A stretch of DNA of 64,000 nt from Mycolicibacterium llatzerense (GTDB lineage Bacteria > Actinomycetota > Actinomycetes > Mycobacteriales > Mycobacteriaceae), in NCBI RefSeq assembly GCF_000878195.1, contig NZ_JXST01000026.1, positions 1 to 64,000 on the forward strand, given 5' to 3'. Both the position numbers and the translations under genes were made by a program. Every line of letters begins with the position of its first letter. Within the stretch, counting starts at the first letter, position 1. Positions 33,836 through 43,376 of the stretch are shown here, piece by piece. The notes under the pieces were generated by a model. The model made no database searches. It was not told the origin of the DNA and saw nothing but the letters and a program-made list of their open reading frames with translations.

Positions 33836-35398
33836 TTACAGCAGCGGCGGCACCGCCGCGTCGATGAGGTACGGCCCCGGAGTGGCATAGCCGAGGCGCA
33901 GCAGGTCTGCCAACTCCGCGGTGGTCGTGGCCTTGGCCGAGGGCACACCCATGGACGCCGCCAAAGCCGCAAAATCCGTCGTCGGGCCCGAGAGGTCAAG
34001 CATGGCAGCGGCTTTCGGACCGCCCGCCTCGGCGCCGACCCGCTGCAGCTCCATCCGCAGGATCGCGTAGGCGGCGTTGTTGAGGAGCACCGTCACCACG
34101 TTGAGCTGCTCGTGCGCCATGGTCCACAACGCCGAAATCGTGTACATCGCACTGCCATCGGCCTGCAGACACAACACCGGACGGTCCGGTCGGGCCACCG
34201 CGGCACCGACGGCATTCGGCAGCCCGAAGCCGATGGCCCCGCCGGTCAGGGTCAACAGGTCGTGCCGTGGCGCACTCATCGTCGCCTGGGGCAACAGGAA
34301 TCCGCTGGTATTGGACTCGTCCACGACGATCGCGTCGTCAGGCAGCGTCGCCGCCACCACGTCGACCCAGTTCTGCGTCGTCAGTCCCGAATCTTCCGGC
34401 AGCTCAGGCGTTTTCAGTTCCGTCAACACCGGCTCGCCACCCGGTGCCACCGCATCGGCCAATGCCTCCAGCCGCTCGACGACATCGCCACCTACGGTGT
34501 GTACCCGGCAACCGACGGGCACCAGGTCGCTCGCCTTGCCGGGGTAGGCGAAGAACGACACCGGGGACCGGGCGCCGGCCAGCACCAGGTTCTCGGCACC
34601 GGTCAGCTGGAATTGGGCGGCTTCGGCGAGATACGCCAGCCGTTCGAAGTTGGGCCGTCCAGCGCCGCGTTCCAGCCTGGCCGGGAAGGTCTCGATCAGC
34701 ACCTTGGTCCCCGTCGCCTGCGCGATCCGGCTGGCCGCACGCAGGCCGCGTTCGCGGCACGCCGAGCTGCCCAGCAGCATGACGGTGCCGGTTCCGAAGA
34801 CCTCGGCACCGGCGTCGAGCAGCTCATGCTCATCCGGGTCGACGCCGGCGCGGTAGTCGAACGACGCCGGGCCCGTGGCCGGCTCCCCCGCCGACGGCTC
34901 GGCGCCTTCCGTCCACGAGACGTCGGCGGGCAGGATCAGCGTGGCCACCTGTCCCAGTTGTGCGGCCTCGATGGCAGCCAGCGCGTCGGTGGCGATGTCC
35001 ACCGGCTTTTCGCAACGGCGCACCCAGCCAGACACCGTGCCGGCCATGGCGTCGATATCGGATTCCAGTGGCGCGTCGTACTTCTTGTGCCCCAGCGCGT
35101 GGTCGCCGACGACGTTGACCATCGGCGAATAGGCCCGTCGGGCGTTGTGCAGGTTGGCGATGCCGTTGCCCAGGCCCGGCCCCAGGTGCAGCAGGGTGGC
35201 CGCCGGCTTGTCGGCCATGCGCGCGTAGCCGTCGGCGGCCCCGGTGACCACGCCCTCGAAAAGGCAGAGCACGCCACGCATCTCGGGCACCGAGTCCAGC
35301 GCCGCGACGAAGTGCATCTCGCTGGTGCCGGGGTTGCCGAAGCAGACGTCGACACCGGCGTCGACCAGTGTGCGGATCAGTGCCTGTGCGCCGTTCAT
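33836..35398 (-). CDS. Thiamine-diphosphate enzyme, acetolactate synthase large-subunit-like (IlvX-like)
   Basis: A 520-residue ThDP enzyme. The catalytic Glu region CLFEGVVTGAADGYARM is near the N-terminus. The ThDP/Mg motif is LQADGSAMYTISALWTMA, ending VLLNN. No regulatory subunit gene lies beside it. Length and order of blocks resemble mycobacterial IlvX, an acetolactate-synthase-like protein whose true reaction is not settled. It precedes a thioesterase and a CoA transferase on the same strand, which points to an acyl-CoA catabolic context rather than branched-chain amino-acid synthesis. The AHAS-type phenylalanine and Met residues are not clearly present, so a decarboxylase or lyase is possible. 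Confidence 0.8.
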   Translation of the reverse strand: MNGAQALIRTLVDAGVDVCFGNPGTSEMHFVAALDSVPEMRGVLCLFEGVVTGAADGYARMADKPAATLLHLGPGLGNGIANLHNARRAYSPMVNVVGDHALGHKKYDAPLESDIDAMAGTVSGWVRRCEKPVDIATDALAAIEAAQLGQVATLILPADVSWTEGAEPSAGEPATGPASFDYRAGVDPDEHELLDAGAEVFGTGTVMLLGSSACRERGLRAASRIAQATGTKVLIETFPARLERGAGRPNFERLAYLAEAAQFQLTGAENLVLAGARSPVSFFAYPGKASDLVPVGCRVHTVGGDVVERLEALADAVAPGGEPVLTELKTPELPEDSGLTTQNWVDVVAATLPDDAIVVDESNTSGFLLPQATMSAPRHDLLTLTGGAIGFGLPNAVGAAVARPDRPVLCLQADGSAMYTISALWTMAHEQLNVVTVLLNNAAYAILRMELQRVGAEAGGPKAAAMLDLSGPTTDFAALAASMGVPSAKATTTAELADLLRLGYATPGPYLIDAAVPPLL

Positions 35399-35442
35399 CG
35401 TTCTCCTTCAGGTGTTCCCGCAGCAGCCTGCGGACGACGGTA

Positions 35443-36243
35443 CTACCGGTCCGCGATCAGGCCTTCCTGCACCAATGTCGCCACGCGGGTGCCATCCGCG
35501 CCGACCAGGGTCCCGGTGATGACTCCCCGGCCCCGGCCGGTGGCAGGCGAGCGCGATTCGAACAGATTCCACCGGTCGGCCCGGATCGGGTGGTGGAACC
35601 AGATCGAGAAATCGGTGGTGCCACTGCGGTGGGTGCGTGCCTGCATGGAGTGGCCGTGCACCTGCAGCGCCGGGTCGATCCCGTACAGGTCCGTTACGTA
35701 GCAGGCAATCATCATGTGCGACAACTGTTCCGGCGGCATGGGCACCGTGGCCCGCCACCACATGCGGCGCACGAACTCGCCCGACGACCGGTCGTCGACG
35801 ATCCGGATGTCGAGTTCGTCCAGCGGTACCGCGGGCGCCGGTCCCGGCGGGCCGGTCACCGGCAGCAGCTCGGGATCGTCTGGGAGCGTGCCTGATTCAT
35901 CGTGCTCGGGGCCCGCCAAATCCACGGAGAAGGACACGGTCGCAACGGTCAGCAGCCGCCCCGCCTGGCAGGCCTCGATCCGCCGCGACGCCGCGGTCCG
36001 CCCGTCGTACACCCGGGCCACCGCGTAGTCGGTGGCCGCGCCGGCCTCGCCACCACGCAAGTACTGCAGGTGCATGGCGGTGGGGCGCATGTCCGGGTTG
36101 ACGGTCTGGCACGCGGCGGACAGGCTCTGCGCCATCAGCAGACCGCCGAAGGCCCGCTTACCCTCCGGTCCCCCGGCCTCGCCCACCCAGGCGTCGGCCC
36201 CGTCACCGGGTGACACCACCAGCAATCCAGGCAGCACGGTCAC
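35443..36243 (-). CDS. Acyl-CoA thioesterase-like hotdog protein
   Basis: A 266-residue double-hotdog thioesterase (TesB-like). KRAFGGLLMAQSLSAAC is the first hotdog helix, RRIEACQAGRLLTVATVSF the end of the first domain, and RTHRSGTTDFSIWFHHPIRA lies in the second, where Asp/Gln/Thr residues act in catalysis. The start is the GTG forming a GTGA overlap with the CoA-transferase stop codon; a longer upstream frame to 36495 is antisense-like. It probably hydrolyses or handles CoA thioesters made in the nearby pathway. Confidence 0.85.
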   Translation of the reverse strand: MTVLPGLLVVSPGDGADAWVGEAGGPEGKRAFGGLLMAQSLSAACQTVNPDMRPTAMHLQYLRGGEAGAATDYAVARVYDGRTAASRRIEACQAGRLLTVATVSFSVDLAGPEHDESGTLPDDPELLPVTGPPGPAPAVPLDELDIRIVDDRSSGEFVRRMWWRATVPMPPEQLSHMMIACYVTDLYGIDPALQVHGHSMQARTHRSGTTDFSIWFHHPIRADRWNLFESRSPATGRGRGVITGTLVGADGTRVATLVQEGLIADR

Positions 36244-37442
36244 GCCACGGTCCCCGCTTCCGTGAGCCGCACGACGTCGTCGGCGCTCAACCCGAGCCGG
36301 CCGGTCAGCACTGCGGTGGTGTCGTCGCCGAGCGCCGGTGCCGGGCGGGCAGGCGGGTACTCGCCGTCGATCCGCAACGGCAGTCCCGGTGCCAGATACC
36401 GGCCGATACGGGGCTGGTCGAGTTCGGTGAACAGCGGATTGTCGGTCACCTTCGGGCTCACGGCCACCTCGGAGAAGTCGCGGTAGCGCTCCCACAGGAT
36501 CGACGTGGCACCCAGCGCCGCAGCGATCTCATCAGCGGTGTGCGCACAGAACCAGACGGTGAACAGGCCGGTGAGGGCATCCCGATGGCGGTAGCGCTCA
36601 CCTTCATCGCCGAAGTCCGCTCCGAACGATTCCGACAGTGCGGCAACAGCTTTCGTGGTACCGGTAATCTCGACCAGGTCCCGGAAATGACGCCCGGTCA
36701 GCGCGACGATCATGAACGCGGCGCCGTCGGCGCTGACGAACTGCTGCCCGTACTGGCCGAAGATCGAGTTGCCGATGCGTTCACGACTCACCCCGTTGAC
36801 CATCACCTCGGTCAGGAAGCTGAGATTGCCTGCGGTCGCCAGGGCCACGTTCTCCAAGGGGATGCTGACCCGCTGGCCCTCGCCGGTGGTGTCACGGTGC
36901 CGGAGCGCCGCCGTCACCGCCAGTGCCAGGTAGAGGCCGCAGGACACATCCCAGGCTGCCAGGACGTGGTTCACCGGGGTCTGGAGTTCGGACGGGCCGG
37001 TGACCAATGGGAAGCCCAGCCCCGCGTTGACGGTGTAGTCCACCGCCGTGCCGCCGTCGGCCCGCCCCGACACTTCGGCGTGGATCAGGTCGGGCCGCAG
37101 CGCGGAGAGCGTCTCGTACGAATGCCATTGCCGGCCCGCCACATTGGTGATGAAGACGCCGGCGTCGACGATCAGCCGGGTGACCAGGTCCTGGCCTTCC
37201 GGCGAGCGCAGGTCCACCGCGACCGATCGCTTGCCCTTGTTCAGGCCCGCCCAGTAGATGCTGTCGCCGTCGTCGGTGACCGGCCAGCGGTGATAGTCCG
37301 CGGCGCCGCCGACCGGATCGACCCTGATGACCTCGGCGCCGAGCTGTGTCAGCGTCATCCCCGCCAGGGGCACTGCGACGAAACTGGAAATCTCGACGAT
37401 GCGCACACCCGCCAGCGGACGCGCAGACTCCGGCACGGTCAT
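36240..37442 (-). CDS. CaiB/BaiF (class III) CoA transferase
   Basis: A 400-residue family III CoA transferase. N-terminal ARPLAGVRIVEISSFVAVPL and GAEVIRVDPVGG, then LNKGKRSVAVDLRSPEG (CoA binding), and the catalytic aspartate in LAAWDVSCGLYLA. The C-terminal RIGRYLAPGLPLRIDGEYPP is typical. It transfers CoA between carboxylic acids or acts as an acyl-CoA racemase-like enzyme. It is coupled to the thioesterase (GTGA). In steroid and bile-acid catabolic clusters this family activates side-chain or ring-fission acids, which suits the neighbourhood. Confidence 0.88.
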   Translation of the reverse strand: MTVPESARPLAGVRIVEISSFVAVPLAGMTLTQLGAEVIRVDPVGGAADYHRWPVTDDGDSIYWAGLNKGKRSVAVDLRSPEGQDLVTRLIVDAGVFITNVAGRQWHSYETLSALRPDLIHAEVSGRADGGTAVDYTVNAGLGFPLVTGPSELQTPVNHVLAAWDVSCGLYLALAVTAALRHRDTTGEGQRVSIPLENVALATAGNLSFLTEVMVNGVSRERIGNSIFGQYGQQFVSADGAAFMIVALTGRHFRDLVEITGTTKAVAALSESFGADFGDEGERYRHRDALTGLFTVWFCAHTADEIAAALGATSILWERYRDFSEVAVSPKVTDNPLFTELDQPRIGRYLAPGLPLRIDGEYPPARPAPALGDDTTAVLTGRLGLSADDVVRLTEAGTVA

Positions 37443-37555
37443 TTGGACACCATAGAGGCCCTACGCAGCACAATCCGGCGGCCCCGGGCGGCTCGCGTCC
37501 CGCCGGACGGGAGGTGGTCGTCGCCGCGTGACATCCGCACCGTAATTTGGAACGT

Positions 37556-38395
37556 ATGACTGAGCTGAAGGAAGTCCAGACCGAGCGCGGCACGCTGCGT
37601 TATTACGACGAGGGCACCGGCCCTGTAGTGCTGTTTCTGCATGGGTCCGGACCGGGCGTCACGGGCTGGCGGAACTTCCGCGGCATCCTGCCGACCTTCG
37701 CGGCGCACTTCCGCTGCCTGATCCTGGAGTTCCCCGGCTTCGGCGTCAGCGACGACTTCGGCGGCCACCCGATGATCGACGCGCAGTCCGCGGTGGTGCC
37801 CTTCCTCGACGCGCTCGGCGTCGAGAAGGTGGACATCGTCGGCAACTCGATGGGCGGCGGCGTCGGCATCAACTTCGCCATCAACAACCCCGACCGGATC
37901 GGCAAGCTGGTCACCATCGGCGGTATCGGCACCAACATCTTCAGCCCCGGTCCGTCGGAGGGCATCCGGCTGCTGCAGGAGTTCACCGAGGACCCCACCC
38001 GGCAGCGTCTGGTCGACTGGCTCAACTCGATGGTCTACGACGAGAAGATCGTCACCGAGGAGCTGATCGAAGAGCGCATGAAGCTGGCCTCCGATCCCGA
38101 GACGCTGGAATCGGCTCGCCGGATGTACGGCAAGGCCGCCTTCAAGATGATGATGAAGTTCATGCGGTCGGCCGACGCGCCGCCGCAGCCGTGGGCGCAG
38201 ATGCACAAGGTGAAGGCGCCGACGCTGCTCACCTGGGGCCGCGACGATCGCGTCAGCCCGTTGGACATGGCGCTGATCCCGATGCGCACCATCTCCAACG
38301 CCGAGCTGCACGTGTTCCCGAACTGTGGGCACTGGGCCATGATCGAGGCCAAGGAGGCATTTGAGAGCACGGTGCTGGGCTTCCTGCAGCGCTGA
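37556..38395 (+). CDS. Alpha/beta hydrolase, meta-cleavage-product (HsaD/BphD-like)
   Basis: A 279-residue hydrolase. LFLHGSGPGVTGWRNF is the oxyanion HG motif of C-C bond hydrolases. The nucleophile is in IVGNSMGGGVG, Asp in TWGRDDRVSP and His in NCGHWAMIE. HsaD/BphD enzymes hydrolyse the ring-fission product made by an extradiol dioxygenase. An HsaC-like dioxygenase is 6 kb downstream. I chose the ATG at 37556; a TTG nine bases earlier is weaker. It is divergent from the CoA-transferase operon and followed by a very stable hairpin. Confidence 0.87.
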   Translation: MTELKEVQTERGTLRYYDEGTGPVVLFLHGSGPGVTGWRNFRGILPTFAAHFRCLILEFPGFGVSDDFGGHPMIDAQSAVVPFLDALGVEKVDIVGNSMGGGVGINFAINNPDRIGKLVTIGGIGTNIFSPGPSEGIRLLQEFTEDPTRQRLVDWLNSMVYDEKIVTEELIEERMKLASDPETLESARRMYGKAAFKMMMKFMRSADAPPQPWAQMHKVKAPTLLTWGRDDRVSPLDMALIPMRTISNAELHVFPNCGHWAMIEAKEAFESTVLGFLQR

Positions 38396-38407
38396 CCTTC
38401 TGCCGCG

Positions 38408-38456
38408 AGCGGCCGCGTCCGCACACCGATGCGATGGTGTGCGGTACGCGGCCGCT
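38408..38456. repeat. Long GC-rich hairpin after the hydrolase gene
   Basis: AGCGGCCGCGT-CCGCACACC pairs with GGTGTGCGG-T-ACGCGGCCGCT: a 20-base stem with one bulged T and an 8-base loop. There is no T run, so it would act as a stabilising or Rho-assisted stop rather than a textbook terminator. The rest of the 38396-38709 gap has no supported gene. Confidence 0.6.
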
Positions 38457-38709
38457 TGCGTTGGTAGTGCGGATCCGCTGCGCCCTACCTCATCACGATC
38501 GCGGCGACTGCGAATCTGCGGAATATATTGTCGGGCTTACCAATTGACCAGGGCGGAACATGCATCCCGGTGATGGAGATGCCGGGCGGCGTTGTGCGCC
38601 AACACGATTGCAGGTTCCCGACTCGCGGAGACAACGATCACACCCCGAAGTTCGTACCAAACGGCCGATTTCGCGCCAGCACCTCCACCAGCGCCTTAGG
38701 ATCAGCCCC

Positions 38710-40146
38710 ATGAATCGCTTGTCCGGTGCAGACGCCACCTTCTGGTTCGCGGAAACCAACAGCTGGCACATGCATGTCGCCGCGTCGTCGATCTACGACC
38801 CTACCGACGCACCGGATTTCACCTTCGAGTCGGTGAAAGCACTTGTCGCGGCGCGACTGCCGGAAATGCCGCAGTTGCGCTGGCGGGTCACCGGCGCCCC
38901 GCTCGGCCTCGATCGGCCGTGGTTCGTCGAGGACGAGGAACTCGATCTCGACTTCCACGTGCGCCACATCGCGGTCCCGGCGCCCGGCGGACGCCGCGAG
39001 CTGGACCAGTTGGTGGGACGGCTGATGTCCTACAAGCTGGACCGCTCCAGGCCGCTGTGGGAACTCTGGTTCATCGAAGGCGTCGAAGGCGGCCGGGTCG
39101 CAGTGCTGATGAAGATGCACCACGCCATCATCGACGGCGTATCCGGGGCGGGACTCGGAGAGATTCTGCTGGATTTCACTCCCACCCCGCGGCCGCCGGC
39201 CGCTGAGCCGAGCGGGTCGCTGGTCGGCGTCAAAGCGCCGGGGATCGAGTTGCAGGCGCTGGGCGGGCTGATCAACATCGGCATCAAGACGCCCTACCGG
39301 GTCGTGCGCTTCCTGGAGCAGACCGTGCGCCAGCAGATCGCGGCGCTCAGCGTCGCCAACAAGCCGCCCGGCTACTTCGACGCGCCACCCACGCGGTTCA
39401 ACGGCCCCATCTCGCCGCATCGCCGGGTCAGCAATTCCGGCGTGTCCCTGGAGCGCGTGAAAGCGGTCAAGGAAGCGTTCGGGGTGAAGTTGAACGACGT
39501 CGTGCTGGCGCTGGTCTCGAGCGCCATGCGCAAGTATCTGGAGGACCGCGGCGAGCTCCCCGACAAGTCGCTCATCGCCCAGGTTCCGGTGTCGACCCGT
39601 ACCGAGAGCTCCAGCGATCAGGTGGGCAATCAGGTCAGCGCGATGTCGGTATCGCTGGCGTCCGACATCGTCGACCCTGCCGAGCGGATCAAAGCCATCT
39701 ACACCAGTTCGCAGAGCGCGAAAGAAATGGCGAAAGCGCTGACGGCACACCAGATCATGGGGTTGACCGACACCACGCCGCCCGGTCTGGTTGCACTGGC
39801 CGCCCGGGCCTACACCGCGAGCAAGCTCGGCGGGACGCTGAAGCCGATGAACCTCGTCGTCTCCAACGTGCCGGGACCGCCCGTGCCGCTGTACATGGAC
39901 GGCGCAGTCCTGGAGCAGATGATGCCGATGGGCCCCCTGGTGATGGACGTGGGGCTGAACATCACCTGCTTCAGCTACCGCGACCGGATCGATTTCGGCT
40001 TCGTCACCACTCCCGAGATGGCCAACGACATCGACGCCATGGCCGACGCCATCGAACCCGCGCTTGTGGAACTCGAGATCGCGGCCGGCCTCGTCGAGCC
40101 CCCGGCCGCACCCGCCCGCAAGCAGGCCCCGAAAGGACGCAGCTGA
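38710..40146 (+). CDS. WS/DGAT-type acyltransferase (triacylglycerol/wax ester synthase)
   Basis: A 478-residue member of the mycobacterial Tgs family. It begins MNRLSGADATFWFAETNSWH. The catalytic HHxxxDG motif is HHAIIDG (137-143). PLWELW(F) follows DRSRP, and NLVVSNVPGPPVPLY is the C-terminal signature. These enzymes esterify diacylglycerol or fatty alcohol with acyl-CoA to make storage lipid. The frame is open further upstream to 38560, but family alignment supports this ATG. It converges with the SDR gene. It may store carbon released by the surrounding sterol/lipid catabolism. Confidence 0.92.
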   Translation: MNRLSGADATFWFAETNSWHMHVAASSIYDPTDAPDFTFESVKALVAARLPEMPQLRWRVTGAPLGLDRPWFVEDEELDLDFHVRHIAVPAPGGRRELDQLVGRLMSYKLDRSRPLWELWFIEGVEGGRVAVLMKMHHAIIDGVSGAGLGEILLDFTPTPRPPAAEPSGSLVGVKAPGIELQALGGLINIGIKTPYRVVRFLEQTVRQQIAALSVANKPPGYFDAPPTRFNGPISPHRRVSNSGVSLERVKAVKEAFGVKLNDVVLALVSSAMRKYLEDRGELPDKSLIAQVPVSTRTESSSDQVGNQVSAMSVSLASDIVDPAERIKAIYTSSQSAKEMAKALTAHQIMGLTDTTPPGLVALAARAYTASKLGGTLKPMNLVVSNVPGPPVPLYMDGAVLEQMMPMGPLVMDVGLNITCFSYRDRIDFGFVTTPEMANDIDAMADAIEPALVELEIAAGLVEPPAAPARKQAPKGRS

Positions 40147-40154
40147 ACCGCTGA

Positions 40155-40955
40155 TTACGCCTTCTGCGTCAGACCCGCGTCCACGACCAGCTGGGTGCCG
40201 GTGATGTACCGGGCCTCGTCGGATGCCAGGAACACCACCGCGTTGCTGATGTCCTCGGGCTCGACCCACGGCACCGGCAAGAGGTTGCGGGCGGAAAGGA
40301 CTTCGGCGACGTCGTCGGCGGTCGGGTTCTCCAGATCGGGCCGGATGCGTTTGAACGTTTCCGGGTTCAGCACCATCGGGGTGCCGACTGCGCCGGGATG
40401 TACGGTGTTGACCCGAATCCGCTTGGGCCCCAGCTCATTCGCCAGGGTGCGGGCGAGACCGACCACCGCATGCTTGGTCGAGGTGTACGCCGCGGTGTTC
40501 GCGGTGCCGCGAAGTCCGTTGGTGGAGCTGATGATCACCACGGATCCGCCGGCCGGCCCGAAGTGCGGGACGCCGGCCTTGACCGTGTGCCACACCCCGG
40601 TGAGGTTGACCCCGATGACGCGCTGCCAGTCTTCGGCGCTCACCTCCCAGGCGGGTGCGGACGCCGAATGGACGCCGGCGTTGGCGACGACCACGTCCAG
40701 CCGGCCGAATTCCCAGACTCCTTCGTCGACCGCGGCCTGCACCTCGTCGAACGACGACACGTCGGCCACGCCGGTGTAGCAGCGCTGGCCGCGCAGCTTC
40801 ACTGCGTCGGCAAGATCGGCCAAATCGGCTGCGGCACTCTCGACGTCGAGCGCGATGATGTCGGCGCCCTCGTCGGCGAATCGCTCGCAGTGCGCCCGGC
40901 CGGTACCGCGGGCGGCACCGGTGACGAGGACAACCTTGTTCAGCAGCCCTGACAT
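40155..40955 (-). CDS. Short-chain dehydrogenase, mycofactocin-coupled type
   Basis: A 266-residue SDR. Cofactor motif VLVTGAARGTGRAHCERFA, NAG motif VVVANAGVHS, catalytic Ser in VIISSTNGLRG, then Tyr and Lys in AAYTSTKHAVVGL. The form ARGxGRxH with ADIIALD and the ending ANELGPKRIRVNTVHPGAV are hallmarks of the mycofactocin-dependent SDR subfamily, whose NAD is non-exchangeable and re-oxidised through mycofactocin. The ATG overlaps the stop codon of the monooxygenase (TGATG), so the pair is coupled. A hydroxyl/ketone conversion before or after Baeyer-Villiger oxidation is a reasonable guess. Confidence 0.9.
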   Translation of the reverse strand: MSGLLNKVVLVTGAARGTGRAHCERFADEGADIIALDVESAAADLADLADAVKLRGQRCYTGVADVSSFDEVQAAVDEGVWEFGRLDVVVANAGVHSASAPAWEVSAEDWQRVIGVNLTGVWHTVKAGVPHFGPAGGSVVIISSTNGLRGTANTAAYTSTKHAVVGLARTLANELGPKRIRVNTVHPGAVGTPMVLNPETFKRIRPDLENPTADDVAEVLSARNLLPVPWVEPEDISNAVVFLASDEARYITGTQLVVDAGLTQKA

Positions 40956-42562
40956 CAACCGGCCTTGGTCAGTTCGAATCCCTTGTACCCGGCGGCCGCA
41001 ACCTCGGCGCAGATGTCGTTGTAGGCGGCGAAGCCACCGATGAACAACATGAAAACCCGCGGCTTGGCGGGCACATTCGCGCCCATGTACCAGGAGTTCG
41101 CCTTCGGGAACAGCGTCTGGTCGGCGCGGCGGACCAGTTCGGCGTTCCAGCCGTCGACCGAATCGGTGGTGGCCTCGATGGCTGCATAGCCGTGCTGCCC
41201 GACGTACTCGATCGCGTCGGCGATCCAGTTCACGTGAGCTTCGGCGTGCAGCACCATGTTGGCCAGCACCGCCGGCGCACCGGGCCCGTTGACCAGGAAC
41301 ATGTTCGGGAAGCCGTCGACGCCAAGGCCCAGGTAGCTGCGCGGCCCGTCGACCCAGTTGTCTTTGAGCTTCTGTCCATCGCGGCCGGTGATGTCGATGC
41401 GCCCCAGCGCACCGGTGAGAGCGTCGAACCCGGTGGCGAAGATGATGGCGTCCAGGTCGAACCGGGCCTCGGTGGTGGTGATGCCGGTGGCATCGACCTG
41501 CTCGATCGGGGTCTGCTTCACGCTGACCAGCTTCACGTGCGGCTGGTTGAACGTCTGGAAGTAGTTGGTGTCGGTGCAGATTCGCTTGGCGCCGATCGGG
41601 TGATCGTTCGGGATCAGCATGTCGGCGACCGCGGGATCGTCGATGACCGCGCGCACCTTCTCCTCGTAGAACTTCTTGGCCTCGGCGTTGGCCACCGGGT
41701 CGACCATCTGGTCCAGGAAGGTCTTGCTGAACAGCACACCGCCCAGCTGCCAACGCTTTTCGAACTCGGCGCGACGCTCCTCGTCGGACAGTTCCATGGT
41801 GAGCTTCGGGTGCGCCAGGTGGGGCGAGCCACCACCGCTGCGCCACGACAGCTCACGCCGCTCGTCGTAGTTGGCCTTGACGTCGGCTTCGCGCTCGGCC
41901 GTCAGCGGCTCGTTGCCGGCCGGCACGGAGAAGTTCGGGGTGCGTTGGAAGACAACGAGTTCGGCGGCCTGGGCGGCCACGATCGGGGTGGTCTGGATGC
42001 CCGACGACCCGGTACCAATGAGGCCGACGCGCTTGCCGGTGAAGTCGACGCCCTCGTGCGGCCAGTTCGCCGTGTGGTAGGTCTGGCCGGCGAAGGTCTC
42101 GACGCCCGGAATGTTCGGCAGCAGTGGATCCGACAGCGCACCGGTGGCCATGATGCAGAACTGCGCGTCCACGGTTTCGCCGGTATCGGTGGTCACCGTC
42201 CAGCGCAGCGTCTCCTCGTCGAGGGTCGCCGAAGTGACGCGGGTGCTGAGGCGGATATCGCGGCGCAGGTCGAACCGGTCGGCGACATGGTTGATGTACG
42301 TGAGGATTTCGGCCTGGGTGGCGTACTTCTCGGTCCAGGTCCACTCCTGCTGCAGGTCCTTGTCGAACGAGTAGCAGTAGTCGATGCTCTCCACGTCGCA
42401 ACGGGCGCCGGGATACCGGTTGTAGAACCAGGTGCCGCCCACATCGGAGGCCGCCTCGAACACCACGACCGAATGGCCCTCCGACCGCAGCTTGTGCAGT
42501 GCGTAAAGACCGGCGAACCCGGCACCGACAACGACGATGTCAACCTGTGTTGCGCTGCTCAT
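40955..42562 (-). CDS. Baeyer-Villiger-type flavin monooxygenase
   Basis: A 535-residue class B flavoprotein. FAD motif VVVGAGFAGLYALHKL at the N-terminus. The BVMO fingerprint is FAGQTYHTANWP, just before the NADPH motif VGLIGTGSSGIQ. ATG (cytosolic) with GTWFYNRYPGARCDVES as the conserved early block. It inserts oxygen beside a ketone, making an ester or lactone. It is coupled to the SDR gene downstream, so alcohol, ketone and ester steps may run in series. Steroid, cyclic ketone or ethionamide-activator (EtaA-like) function cannot be separated from sequence alone. Confidence 0.93.
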   Translation of the reverse strand: MSSATQVDIVVVGAGFAGLYALHKLRSEGHSVVVFEAASDVGGTWFYNRYPGARCDVESIDYCYSFDKDLQQEWTWTEKYATQAEILTYINHVADRFDLRRDIRLSTRVTSATLDEETLRWTVTTDTGETVDAQFCIMATGALSDPLLPNIPGVETFAGQTYHTANWPHEGVDFTGKRVGLIGTGSSGIQTTPIVAAQAAELVVFQRTPNFSVPAGNEPLTAEREADVKANYDERRELSWRSGGGSPHLAHPKLTMELSDEERRAEFEKRWQLGGVLFSKTFLDQMVDPVANAEAKKFYEEKVRAVIDDPAVADMLIPNDHPIGAKRICTDTNYFQTFNQPHVKLVSVKQTPIEQVDATGITTTEARFDLDAIIFATGFDALTGALGRIDITGRDGQKLKDNWVDGPRSYLGLGVDGFPNMFLVNGPGAPAVLANMVLHAEAHVNWIADAIEYVGQHGYAAIEATTDSVDGWNAELVRRADQTLFPKANSWYMGANVPAKPRVFMLFIGGFAAYNDICAEVAAAGYKGFELTKAG

Positions 42563-42660
42563 AGGGTGAAGTTAGCCGTCCTCCGGATGACCCTGTACGA
42601 AGCATCCCGGTGAACGGACGGCCCACCGGAAGCCGTCTCGACCACCGGACCGGCCAGAGA

Positions 42661-42930
42661 TCAGACGGTATCGGGTCCAGCCCAAGCGGGACCCGAGGGG
42701 CCGGGAACGATCATGGGGCCCGGTCCCATTGTTCCCGGTTCCGGCCCCCACTGGCCGTGCCCGTACGGGCCGGGTCCCAAGCAGTCTGAGTCCACACCGG
42801 CGGGACCCCAGCAGCCGGGCGGCTCTGCCATGGTGGTCGGGTGCATGATCGCGGCTACACAAACACCGAAGAGCACTGACGCGACGGCGACAGCTGTCGC
42901 CAGCGCGTTACGTCGCACCGATTCAGCCAT
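42661..42930 (-). CDS. Small exported Gly/Pro-rich protein
   Basis: An 89-residue protein: basic start AESVRRNA, a hydrophobic stretch ALATAVAVASVLFGVCVAAI (signal or anchor), then MAEPPGCWGPAG and a Gly/Pro/Trp-rich tail with repeats such as GPGPYGHGQWGPEPG. It has two Cys in the mature part that could pair. I chose the ATG at 42930 (AGAGG seven bases upstream); a GTG at 42960 adds ten residues. Mycobacteria encode many such low-complexity secreted peptides. Function unknown. The 42931-43376 gap upstream has no firmly supported gene. Confidence 0.6.
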   Translation of the reverse strand: MAESVRRNALATAVAVASVLFGVCVAAIMHPTTMAEPPGCWGPAGVDSDCLGPGPYGHGQWGPEPGTMGPGPMIVPGPSGPAWAGPDTV

Positions 42931-43376
42931 CGCACTGCCTCTGTTCCGGTCGGTCGTCACCTAATCCCGGTCAATGATCCGCCGATCCGGGCCAACGCTG
43001 TAGGGCCCATCGGTCCGACACCCAGAGCCATAAGTCCCGTCTGCGGCAACGAACGCCCTGTTTGCCGACGGCGCAGATGCCGGCGAATCCCAAAACCGAT
43101 GCGACGCAATGAGATACCCATCGGTGTTGCTACCGATCAAGCGGATGCTGGTCATCAGCGTCCCGATCATCGGACGCTCCACCACCACCTGTCCCGACCA
43201 TCGGACCGGCCCATGACCAGAACTGGTCACCGGCGCCGAGCCTCGGTGACATGGCCGAGAACACCCGGTTCGACTTCGGGTAACGGAATTTCGCCCGCTC
43301 ACCGGGAACAGCCCCGCGGTGCGCAGCGGGTGCGGTAAACCATTGGTTAGCCCATCACAGGAGTTAGGAAACGACC
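42931..43376. other. 446-base intergenic region
   Basis: It lies between the small exported protein and the HsaA-like operon. A leftward frame at 42961-43302 is of uncertain reality (rejected below). I see no clear palindrome or terminator. The HsaA-like promoter should lie in the right part. Confidence 0.5.

Noticed and set aside
34112..37559. Long plus-strand frames opposite the ThDP enzyme, thioesterase and CoA transferase
   Set aside because: Antisense to three well-supported genes, with His/Arg/Gly-rich content and no domains.
41192..42613. Plus-strand 473-residue frame opposite the BVMO gene
   Set aside because: Antisense shadow; the minus strand has the complete BVMO fingerprint.
42961..43302. 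Minus-strand 113-residue frame before the small exported gene
   Set aside because: It ends adjacent to a GTG and has some protein-like stretches, but no ribosome site or family; too weak to list as a gene.
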